From assembly GCA_963930775.1 (NCBI GenBank), contig OZ005693.1, forward strand, positions 9,732,006 to 9,796,005: a stretch of DNA of 64,000 nucleotides, in the 5' to 3' direction. Under the pieces are notes generated by a model, which worked only from the letters and a program-made list of their open reading frames with translations, did not search any database and had not been told where the DNA came from. A program made the translations under genes and the position numbers. The stretch's first letter is position 1. Every line of letters starts with the position of its first letter. The DNA comes from Cliona cf. orientalis (lineage: Eukaryota; Porifera; Demospongiae; Clionaida; Clionaidae). This document shows positions 33,626 through 44,300 of this stretch, one piece after another.

Positions 33626-34742
33626 CTACTTCTTTTTCCTCCCACCCTTCTTTTTCTTCTTGCCAGCCCCACCCCCTGACCAGCTGTAGCCTCGAAACTC
33701 TAGAAATTGCACAGGTCCGTGGGAAATGTAGTAGGCATTCTTCATAGCTGCATAGCTGAGGGGATCTGGCACAGGCTGGGTCCTTTCACTAGTTGCAGAA
33801 GCTGATTTTTTGCCCTTTGATTTTCCCTTGCTTTTGCCCTTCTTCTTGGCACTGCCACCTTTCTTTTTACCACTTCCAGACTTCTTTGCTTTAGGCTGAA
33901 AAAAAAAACAACAGAGAGAGCAGGTGTAGTGATGGTGACTGTGCCCATGGATCATTAAGTATTCCCAGGCTCTTGTGCACTCTCCATTTTGTTCAGTATT
34001 GGTTACACACTTCATGCTTAATGGCCATAAATTTTCGAGCGAGAGCAAGATCACATATTATAGTTTTGTGAGCAAGATGCATTGCAGATGATAGGGTGTA
34101 TTTCACAAGACTGTATAGGAACAAAGCAACTACATAGAAGGCAACCCTTTGCTCATTTCCAGAAATGAGAGAGTCTAGCTGTACTGTACGGTGATTTCTA
34201 GAGAGCTGATCTTCAAAGCTAAAGTTTGTGTGAAAATTAGCATCCGTTATTAGCATCTAAAAGGTGAGAAATGATGCTAATACTGCCTAATCATAACACC
34301 ATGTAGCCTCGTACCCAGGGCCTGGGTACGAGGCTAAACACCATGGCACTCAGCAATCACTATGTCAACAAACCGTCCAAATAAGATGCTGCCATTGTGC
34401 ATACACTCACTGGTGAACAGTTAGAAAACAAGGCTGTTTACACAAACGAATAATTTATTTAGCCAATCACATGATTATTTATCACTGAAGGCACAATACG
34501 TGCATCACTACCCCTTGGTCGATCTAGTCTGGCGAGCTAGCCCCTCCTCTCTTCTTGTATGCACGAGGGCCCACACTACGTACCAAACATCTGGATGCAT
34601 AATATTATGTTAGTTTCTTTAAAGATGATAGTACAGCTAGTAAGGCTAGCTTCATGAGCTTGTATAATAATTATGTAGCCTGGCTGGCTATAAAAAGATA
34701 CTACAGACATTTAATTTTAATATCTATGGATCTACTCACCAT
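33626..34742 (-). CDS. SMKR1: SMKR1-like small lysine-rich protein (90 aa)
   Basis: Two exons. The first contributes only the initiator: AATAATG ends at 34740 directly before GTGAGTAG. The second, complement 33626-33895, follows TTTTTTCAG and encodes PKAKKSGSGKKKGG onward, for 90 aa in total. The middle is Lys/Ser/Gly rich. The conserved block DPLSYAAMKNAYYISHGPVQ, then LEFRGYSWSG, and the Lys-rich end resemble vertebrate small lysine-rich protein 1. No function is established that I can state. The 844-bp intron and the ATG-only coding exon explain why no normal start is seen in the second exon. It is divergent from the TRAF gene to its right. Confidence 0.75.
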
Positions 34743-35042
34743 TATTGGTGTTGATCTCAAATTTGAGACTCCTTTCATCTGCTTCGTGTCATCTCTTACT
34801 GTACTGTACTTTGGTTTTACTTAGTATAAGCGAGCAGCGCTAATCAAGTGCTCCATCATGGGATATGGGAAAACGTTGCCATAGGCAACTGATGTCATGT
34901 GATCATCAGCGGCGCGCGCGCCCCCGCCACACCACGTACGTACGCGTTCGACCTCATGCGCATGCGCATAAAGTGCCCTTGCGTGTTCAATGAATGAGTA
35001 AAAGTTACTCACTTGGTGACCAGATCCAACGGAATTTACGCA
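34743..35042. promoter_or_regulatory. Candidate bidirectional promoter, SMKR1-like / TRAF
   Basis: About 300 bp separates the SMKR1-like start (minus) from the ancestral start of the plus-strand TRAF gene (ATG at 35045). It is locally CpG-rich (GGCGCGCGCGCCCCCG at about 34912) and contains the NRF1-like GCGCATGCGC at 34958-34967. This arrangement fits a shared divergent promoter; that is inference. Confidence 0.4.
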
Positions 35043-35051
35043 GAATGGATA

Positions 35052-36424
35052 GGGCAAGTGGATTTAGCGGAAACGGACGAAAACGGAAACGAAAACGAAC
35101 GCGGAAACGAAAACGAAAAAGGAAATGGTCGTCAAGAAGGTTCCAAATGTGGTATAGGTCGACGATCTTGTAAGCCTACTTTATTATGCAAGATAGTGTG
35201 GTGCATTCAGAGACTTGTCACAGGCTCAAGGCAGGCTGCTCATGCTAGCTACATAAATTATATCGTGGGCCAACATATGCTGAAAGTTTGCCTGTCTGGA
35301 GTCTGGCAGGACCTAGCCTCGTTCCCAGGCCTTTCAAGAAGGGCCTGGGTACGAGGCTAGGCAGGACCTTTCTGGTCTTTGCATTTGGTAGCTATCTGAC
35401 AGTGAATTGAATGTCTATATAATTTGTCAGATGTTTAATAATCATATTAATTGATAAGCCAGGGGTGGGTAAGTACTATAGTAACATGCTGGTAGTGAAC
35501 TCATGTAAGTTGTATCTTGAAACTGAAAATTTAATGCAAATTATTGTAATTAGGGTTGTTACTGGTAGTTCATAAATATGGAAAGTCAGCATTTACACAC
35601 ATAAAATTATGTAGTTAATAATATATAGCTATTGTTGTTGGTTCCTTAGGTGCCCTTGATGTCTCTGGTGTCATTGGTGCCCTTGGTGTCTCTGGTGCCA
35701 TTCGGTGCCCCTGGTGTTCCTGGTGTCGTTGGTGCCTCTGGTGTCATTGGCCACTACCTAGCTTTAAGCTGAGCCTATATAGGGCCTGGGGATGAGGCTC
35801 AGGCTGGCCTACAGTCATCAGGGCCAGGGCCAGAGTTTGTAGATACCTTCAACTAAATACATGTAGCATAGATCAGTAGAGAACTACCAGATAGGTCAAA
35901 TATAATATTATATCTTATGTATCGGGTCAAGGTTCTGTAATATTATATAGCTGATCATGCAGTACTACATGTGCTGTTTAGCAAATAGGGGTGATAATGG
36001 AATGCGAGACTAGGGTAAAAAGTGTACTGATTGGCAAACGTGCATGTGAGACTCCAAGTGCTCCACATCACACGGCCCCGTTTTAGGATAGCTGCATAGC
36101 CAAGTCATACTTTTTCAGCCCAATATTGGAAAGCATTTACATAAGCTAGCTACCTGTGCCGGGCTAAATGCAAAGATCAGAAAGGTCCTGCCAGACTCCA
36201 GACAGGCAAATTTTCAGCGTATGTTAGCCCACGATATTATATAGCTCGAATGAGCAGCCTGTGACAAGTCTCTGGACTAATAAAGCTGACAAGGTCGTCG
36301 ACCTATACCACATTATTTTGTAACCTTCTTGACGACCATTTCCTTTTTCGTTTTCGTTTCCGTGTTCGTTTTCGCGTTCGTTTTCGTTTCCGTTTTCGTC
36401 CGTTTCCGCTAAATCCACTTGCCC
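35052..36424. mobile_element. Mutator-like long-TIR element (1373 bp) with 9-bp target duplication
   Basis: Inverted arms of about 250 bp start GGGCAAGTGGATTTAGCGGA and end with the inverse. They include a (CGAAAA)-rich stretch and TCTGGCAGGACC / GGTCCTGCCAGA. The flanks are identical 9-mers, GAATGGATA, at 35043-35051 and 36425-36433. The interior has a GGTGCC/GGTGTC minisatellite (about 35649-35750) and a small CTCGTTCCCAGGCC...GGGCCTGGGTACGAG palindrome. No transposase, so it is non-autonomous. Short arm ORFs (Asn/Glu/Gly-rich) are chance readings of the repeat. Confidence 0.85.
35649..35750. repeat. GGTGYC minisatellite
   Basis: Imperfect tandem units built on GGTGCC / GGTGTC with CTTG or CTCT spacers, inside the long-TIR element. 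Confidence 0.7.
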
Positions 36425-36426
36425 GA

Positions 36427-38251
36427 ATGGATACTATTATTACCATGGATAGCAACGAGTGCCCCGACGTTACGATTTACACGAGCGAACACGACACGGC
36501 GATGATCCAGGAAGAGAGCCAAACAGTGAACGACACGAACTGCGGAGGCTACAGCAGCTGCTCCTTCGTAAATGAACCGGATAGCGCATTGATTTGCCCT
36601 GTCTGCACCCACGTTCTGAGGGAACCTGAGCTAACGGGCTGCTGCGGTAACCATTTTTGCGCCTCGTGTCTCAAAGAGTGGGTGGACGTGGCTACTTCCG
36701 GACCGGATGGCAGTTGCCCCCTGTGCAGGGAGAAGAAATTCACTACATTTAGAGATAAGAAGACTGAGAGAGCTATCTTTGAATTACAGGTATTAAGCCA
36801 AATCAAACTAGATCTACTGGGTATTAAAAATGAGAAACAGACAATAATTATTTTGGCCTCCTCCCTGTTTTTATTCATTATTAATCGTCTCTGAGGAGAC
36901 ATAGAATAGCTGCTAGCTAGTAGCTAGCCCCGAATTCAACAATGCCTCGTTAATTAAGGAGTATACGAGATATTGACTGTCTATATAGCTGTAAAATTGA
37001 ATCCAATAATAACTAGTATTGTTTGTTTTACAGGTCAAATGCAAACACCACCTTTCTGGCTGCGCGTGGACTGGGGCACTCGGAAGCCTGGACAACCATC
37101 TCAAAACCACTTGCCCATGTGTCCTCTTGATGTGCTCCAACAACTGTGGGTGCATAGTTCAACGCTCTGAGCTTCAAAGCCACCTCACGGATGACTGCTA
37201 CCTTCGCACAGTCTCCTGCAAATTCTGCTCCCTCAAGGGTACTTTCGAATCCATCACAAAAGTTCACAATAATGAGTGTCTGATGATGCCTGTAGACTGT
37301 CCCAATAACTGCAACACGGAGTCGATTCTTCGTAAAGATCTCCCGGAACATTCTGAACTCTGTCCATTGGAAGAAGTGAAGTGTCCTTTTCACATCATCG
37401 GCTGTGAAATTGTTGCTGCTAGGATTGATGTACAGGATCATCTGGAAGAAGATCGAACTGTTCACATGCTGAATATGGCTAAGCATTTCCAACAAGTATG
37501 CCGTGAGATGATGGATCAACACATGCACAAGCTTAAAAAAGAGTTTGAGCAGAAATTTGACTCGATGAAGAAACTGGAGGCAGACATTGAATGCATGAAG
37601 TCCGATATGAAAAGCTTCAAAACCCACCAAATTGAATGTGATCACAGAAATAGTGACACGACCGACATGTTTACGAAACTTGTACGCCAACTCGCAACTG
37701 AATTGGTCTCTCCTAAAGCACACTCCAACATCATGGAGCTGCACTTGTTGGCACATGCGCGTCAATCATTGAGCGAACCTTTTCTACCCGTTACCTTCAA
37801 GATGGATAACTTTGAAGGGAAGAGGCTCCTTGAAAGTGTGTGGCAAAGCCCTTCATTTTACACAGAGCCCTTTGGCTATAAGCTTTGCCTGGTCGTTTAT
37901 CCGAATGGTTGCTGCAATGGAACTGGCACACATCTGTCGCTGTTTGTGCACGTGATGGCTGGGGAATTTGACCACCAAAATGATTGGCCTATCGATGTAG
38001 GGATAACTGTTGAGATTCCAAATCAGCTGGAAAATAAGGGGCACCACAGAGTTGACTGTAGTTTAACGAACGATCAGCCACTCCATATTAGGAAGAAGGT
38101 GCAGGGAAGCCCAGAAAGTGATGCAAAAGCTCGCAAAGGAAGTGGTAGGCCCCTATTCATTAGTCATTCAAAACTGAATTACTGTACACTTGGTGGTACT
38201 GGAAGTCGACAGTACTTGAAGAACAACTGTATTTATTTTACAGTGTATTAA
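36427..38251 (+). CDS. Divergent TRAF-like protein: RING, zinc fingers, coiled coil, MATH (526 aa)
   Basis: Exons 36427-36789 (363 nt, ends CAG|GTATTA) and 37034-38251 (after TTTTACAG) join in phase 0 to give 526 aa. Order: acidic N-terminus; RING at about 57-100 (CPVC...CCGNHFCASC...CPLC); TRAF zinc fingers to about 265 (C..H..C pairs such as HLKTTCPCVLLMC and HSELCPLEEVKC); a predicted coiled coil (HKLKKEFEQKFDSMKKLEAD); then MATH (about 375-526, PSFYTEPFGYKLC). It differs from the four tandem TRAFs in phase, length and coiled coil and is closer to classical trimeric TRAFs. The start ATG lies in the right copy of a transposon target duplication, and the ancestral promoter is on the other side of the element. 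A second ATG at 36445 is an alternative start. Confidence 0.85.
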
Positions 38252-38760
38252 TAGGGCAGCTACTAGTCAGTGCTATATTGCTTTCACTGAGTTCATTACT
38301 GCAGTATTATAAAGCCTGGAGCCTAAGGGGCATCACACAATTGACTATAGTGTGACAAATGATCAGCCCCTCCACAATAAAATTAAGATGGTGCATGGAA
38401 GCTCAGAGAGTCATGCAAAAGCATGCAAAGGAATTAAGTGGTAGGCCCCTATTCATAATCTGTATGCTAATATTGGAAGATGACAATACTTGAAAAACAT
38501 GCAGCTATCTTAAGCTTTAATTTGTTTTACGGTCTATTCATAGGGTACTACCCTTTGCTATCGCTTTCAGTATAATAGTTTATTATTGCAGTAGTATATT
38601 AAAACTATGCCTTCACATGCAATATCTATACTGAGATAATAATCAATCCAGGCATTAAATCCAAGTTAGTGCATGTGTGGTATCCAGATACAAAAGCTCT
38701 ACAGGGCAGATATCTTGCATTGTGATATATCTATAGCTATTTGCTACAGAAAATACCGTA
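38252..38760 (+). pseudogene. Partial tandem copy of the TRAF MATH end, then intergenic sequence
   Basis: From about 38320 to 38545 the sequence repeats the end of the preceding gene in decayed form: AAGGGGCATCACACAATTGAC, GATCAGCCCCTCCACA and GTGGTAGGCCCCTATTCAT match 38036-38160, with a shortened end. No open frame. The rest holds nothing recognisable up to the MITE at 38756. Confidence 0.65.
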
Positions 38761-38975
38761 TTTCTTCTAAAAATTCGGCCCTTCTAATTATTCGGCACCC
38801 TTTACTGAATAATTGAATATAGTCTCTAATTTTTCGGCAAAGGTCGTCATGCGTATATGCTATAAACGGGAATGGAATGCGCACGCAGACAGAATGTTGA
38901 ATATTAACCTCTAAAAATTCGGCGAAGCTAAAGCAATATTATTATTTTCATGCCGAATTTTTAGAAGAAATACGG
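38756..38975. mobile_element. MITE with CCGTATTTCTTCTAAAAATTCGGC termini (220 bp)
   Basis: Ends CCGTATTTCTTCTAAAAATT and the inverse AATTTTTAGAAGAAATACGG match over more than 20 bp, with TA on both sides. Interior repeats of ATTTTTCGGC are present. Non-coding, mariner/pogo-type by target site. Confidence 0.7.
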
Positions 38976-39450
38976 TAGTCATTAATTTTACCTATGCATG
39001 ATATTGTGGGGAAAATCAAATTCAGCCGAACCCAGCTGAACAGTGATTTAAAAAAACAACAGCAGATATAGAGCATCAAAAACTAATAATATTAAGACTT
39101 ATACACGTTCCAGAAGTCTCACTGAATTTCTCACGAAAATTAAAATGTTCTCATCAAAATTAATACAAAAGCCGCAACTATGCCACCGTCTATAGCTAGA
39201 TGGTCTGATCGTTAAGCACAGTGTGTTTCAAACTGTGCCAAATATGTGTAAATCCAAACACTTGTAAATGTAATACTATTATTGCACACAAAATTCAACA
39301 AAAGATCAAACTATAATATAAGTTCGTCTATTAACAGTTACTATCAACTAATCAACTACAATGTCATACTATTAATAATACAATGCATGGATGTTCAGAG
39401 CAAGCTTATTAAGTTAAATAAGTTAATTACCACGTACCATCAAAGTCACA
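38976..39450. other. Intergenic region
   Basis: No gene seen; AT-rich 3' flank of the metalloprotease-Death gene that ends at 39451. Confidence 0.45.
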
Positions 39451-41305
39451 TTATTTCCTCGTTGCGCTACTATCAGGTGCTGCGAGAGCTATGCGAAGCT
39501 CTTTGGCGACTTCTCCAAGTTGACTCTTTGTCAACAGATTAAGCAAACCATCCCAGCTCTTTGGGAATTGATCGGCATTGGGTAGCCCCACGGCATCCTC
39601 GAGCCACCTGCCAAATACCTCCCTCACACACTCGATATTATTATTGAAACGCCTCATAGCAATTTCATCAATGCATCCTGGTTCTTCATCTTCCAACCTA
39701 AGGCTTCTGGCAATCAGTTTCCACTTCTTGGCAGTCTTGGCGTAAACATGCAGCTTTTTCTTGTCACCGTCCCAAGTGATTTCTTCAAGAAGGCCTGTTG
39801 AGACTTCTTTGAGTCTACTGAAATCTAAAAAGGACATTAAAAAGCCATTTTAAGCACTATTAATTTTATTAATATAGGGGCAAGGCTGGCTTTTGTACTC
39901 TCTGCTCACTGCACAATTATTGTAAAGATCAAAAATAATTTAAATAATCAGAAATTCATGAATGGTCCAAGCACCTATTAGTAGCTATACCATCAGACAC
40001 TGTTACAGTACATGACTAAGCCTTAGTGCATGTTGAAACAACTTCAAATAATATTATATAGAGCTAATAGCTAACCTGGCTGAAGTGGTCCATGAGCCAT
40101 AGTATCATTCACATGATCCGGAGTAGCTAATCAGAATAATTTTATAAAAATAATCATTACACTACAACATCAGCCAGCTAGCTTCATGTTACTGTACCAG
40201 TACTTACTGGATTCTTTATCAGATCTTCCAGACAACACTTTTTCTGAAAAATGAATAATTGTGCACCTTATCAATATCATTGCAATGTAATACCGTATAG
40301 CTAGTGGGTAAATTTGGCGAGCATTAAAATTTAATTGCTCTTCATTGGTACATTGGTGAAGTTTAAATTTGGCGATTTGAATGCTTATCGCCATAGGCGC
40401 ATGTACATAAAAAATTAAGTTAAATTGGTGAGTTTTAATTATAATAATTATGGCAATCTATACTGAATTTGCCAAAATGCCAAATTAAAACCTTGCCATA
40501 GTTTCCCACCATACAATATTCAAATTGAGTGATTCTACATGCTAATTACTGTATAGTATAATGGCTTACTATACTTGGCACTCAAAAAATCCAAATCGAT
40601 CCTTGAAGGTTCTGTGACCACATTTCCATCTCGCTTATGAATACCGTACAAGGCTGCTTTCAGCTCTTTAGGGAGGGATGTGGACTGTTCGTCCAAATAC
40701 TCTTTGTTAGAGTAACCCTGTGTCAGCCAACTCTTCTTGCACCTATAATATTTATTATAATAGAAGGCAACATTGGGCTCTTCCATTTAATAAGCATACA
40801 CCCCCTATGGATGACTGCTAACGAATGTCCAGGGGGGTATTTTGACGCTTGTCCAGGGGGGTAAAACACTGATTTTAATGAAGGGAAGGGGGCACTTTGC
40901 TCCTTTAGGTGATTTCCCTTCCATAAATTAATGCATTAATTTGTGTCCAGGGGGAACAAAACTTGATTTGATTAATAATCCAGGAGGAGTAGTAATGTTC
41001 TTAATTATATCTTGGGGGAACAGTGACCTAATTAACGACTGTCTAGGGGGGATGGTTGCTAGTTAATTATGTCCAGGGATTAAATTTTCCTCACTAGTCA
41101 TCCATAGGGGGTGTATGGCTATTAAATGGAATAGCCCATTAATTTTTAATAGCTAACTATAGCTAGCAGCTGTATAATGTCATGATTCCAAACAATGTGC
41201 CTAATTAGCTAATCATGGTTATTATAATTATTATGGTCCAGCAGCTGATACACAAACAGGAAGTACACCATTGGCTATAGCTTCATGAAACACATTCTAA
41301 AAATT

Positions 41306-41349
<44 letters not shown>

Positions 41350-44300
41350 TGGGTCGGTTAAGTCAATATTTATGAGTTAGAGTGGTGGTAGATCTATATA
41401 ATAGCCAGGTACACTATCTATGGTTATAATATTACCAGTAGTGCATAACACTGTCAGAATCGTAGTCTGTAGCTCCACCATCCATTAGACCATCCTTACA
41501 CTGCCAGTCAACAAATCTTCCTCTCATGTCCGGATCCTTCTTCATCTTGTCCTCATCAATATAATCCTTGATCCAACTCCAAAAATCAGAACGCTGATGC
41601 TCATGTCCCAAGCCCAACGCATGGCCAAACTCATGAACAATCAGGTGCTCTTGGTATTTCTCGTCTGAACTCCTGAGGTCAAGGTACACTTTAGTTGGCC
41701 CTTCACCTTCAACATGGCCAATGGCAGATTTGTTGTCTCCATCCTCTTTATGATAAAAGGTTCCATCATCAAATCCATGCATGCATGCATGCAATACTGT
41801 AACACATTAATATTTGCATGCTTACCATTCAGTTCTACTATGATATCTGGACGTTTATCCTCTTTTTCAAATCTTGGAATGTGGTTGGATCCCTCACTAA
41901 CAACACCATTAGACCACCTGTTGGCACACTCCATGAACTTGGTCTGTGGAACGTCCCAACGATCAAGTAAATGACGGTTCCTTATCTGTATTTTGAGCAC
42001 TTCTATTCTCCACAATCTACTTTCATACGGCAGGGCAGCTGGGGCAAAGCCTGGGCCAGCGGTTGAAGCAGCAGGCGGTGATTTCATCTTTGGTGTAAAC
42101 TCCATAGTACACAAGGCATGAGGTACCTGCAGCACGGAATAATTATAGTATTCTAAAATAAAACATGTAGCTACATCTATTTTGCCATCATTTTCCACTC
42201 TTACCTCTGGATCTATCAGTTTGGTTCTTTTATTCACATTTGGAGCTTCCTCTTCAGACACTCCACCAGTAGGTGGTCCTGAGGAAAAGAATGCATATTT
42301 TATAGTAATATTATTATTATAGATCATATCATCAGTCAAAAGCAAACAGCCAGTTTTGATTGATCAATTAGACTGATTACAGGGGTGGATCTATAGCTAG
42401 CTCACTGCAAAAACAAAAGGGTTAGTTTAACCCATCTTAGGTTACCTGAATTGCACTCACAAGCTAAAAGAATGCAGTTCATGACCAGCCATGATTATGG
42501 AATGTGAATGAAAGTATTCCTAGCTTTGATCATAATAACATACTTGAAGCCAGGCTATTCACATATCTAAGGCTACCTTATTGTAATTATTATAGTTGGC
42601 ACAGGGACATGAAGGTGAATGACATTGAGTGAAGTGGTTGCAATTGGTAATTGAAGTAAGTGAAGTGGTAATTACCAGAAGCACTGCAAATACTCTTGCT
42701 CTACTTGGCTCTCCGTAGCAATGCACGTCTCAAGAAACTATGTGCAATGGGTACACATTATGATTATATATATTCCAAAATCATGCATTCATATGGATGA
42801 CTGTGTATGCATTGTTCATCAGTGCAACTCAGGTAACCAAAGTTGGGTTAAAGTAGCTAACCCTTTTCTTTTTGCATATATATATATATATATATAGGAG
42901 TTGAGGAAGGGGGGGGGGGCACAAAGAGCCCCTCAAAATTGATCAAACTTTGCATGCTTCCTAATTGCCATAATCTTCTTCTTTGAGCTGCTTTCTCATA
43001 GCAAAATGCACTTTCAACTAAGTTTCAAACTTCTGAGCAAAGCTTGGTATGTTTTTATATAGAAGATATTATTATAATAGCAGCAAGGGTGCTCACATTA
43101 GTGAGCTATGCCTGGAGGTGAATCAAATAAAGACTAAGATAGGCACAGGCACAATGATGGGTCATAGTCCACTGAGAATGCCCAATGGTAGCTAGGCCCA
43201 CTCCAGAAAAAAAGACAGCCTGCCACAACTTAGACTTGAACCACAGATCCCTCGCTTGCTGGGCGAGCATAGTTCGAGTCCCAATGCCTATAGATGTCCA
43301 TATTGGGCGATTTTTGTGGGATCCGATTATAATAATATTACCCCTTGCGCATGCGCGCGGGGTTACGGTAATGAGCACATGCAGGCAGATCTTGTTGCTA
43401 TACCTTGTGGCTTAAATTCTTGCAAAAAATAAAGCCTATTGATAAATAGATCTCAGTAGTAAATTTGGCTGCTGTCTTAGCCAATATTGGTGTCGTGGTA
43501 CAGCATTCAAAGATTCTCTGCTACAGGTGCATTAGCTACTACTGTGGCTATAAACCTTCATCTAAACGTCTTGCCCAGGTAGCTACTAGCGATACAAACT
43601 CATTGTCTGCATGGCCCAGGATTAGTATGGCTACATCAGCATAGTTGAGTCACTTTTCAGCCCAAGTGTGGAAGGCGAATAGGCCTACTTGTCAACCTAT
43701 AGCTACCACAAAATTTAATGTTCACTTTTGACGATCTTATCCATTTTGTTTCCATGTTCGTTTTCGTCCACTAGCGCTTCTGCTTGCATAGGAATAGCTA
43801 CAGCAAAGTGGACAGACCAGAGGGAACTGTCTACGGCGTGACCATGCAGCCTCTTGCGAAGGGGCTGGTGGTTACCCCAGACTACAGCATGCTAGGCCAG
43901 GTGCAGTCTGCAGGCATAGATAATAATTATTATGATCTATGCTGCAGGTGAGGTCAATTGCGCTGGATGGGAAGTTCACTGCTGAAGGGAGGGGGTACTG
44001 GCCCCGGACCCCTGTGCTCCCCCTGGATCTGCCACTGATTAGAAACCATGATATCTATGTCTTCATCACTGAAGATCCTCTGTGGCAACAATGAGTATCA
44101 TATCACCATTGGTGTCGCCAAGGGGGTGCATGTGGGTTCATTTGCACCCAATTCATGCACCTGTGCACTCATCCTATGCATGTGTAATTTTGTTGTTTAC
44201 CTATAGCCTGTCACAGTATGCACTGTTTCACTACACTGTCACAGCCAGTGATGTAACATGTCATGTATATTAATAATAATGTCACTATAATATTATACAT

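Noticed and set aside
35013..35360. Plus-strand ORF rich in Asn, Glu and Gly, with a similar one at 36224-36418 minus
   Set aside because: Both are readings of the CGAAAA-rich arms of the long-TIR element; the same sequence in inverted orientation explains both.
35649..35750. Possible CRISPR-like or coding collagen-like repeat
   Set aside because: Units are short, contiguous and imperfect, without unique spacers or a supported gene; it is a minisatellite in a transposon.
37028..37765. 245-aa minus-strand ORF
   Set aside because: Lies wholly antisense to the zinc-finger and coiled-coil exon of the divergent TRAF gene, which has clear homology and splice sites.
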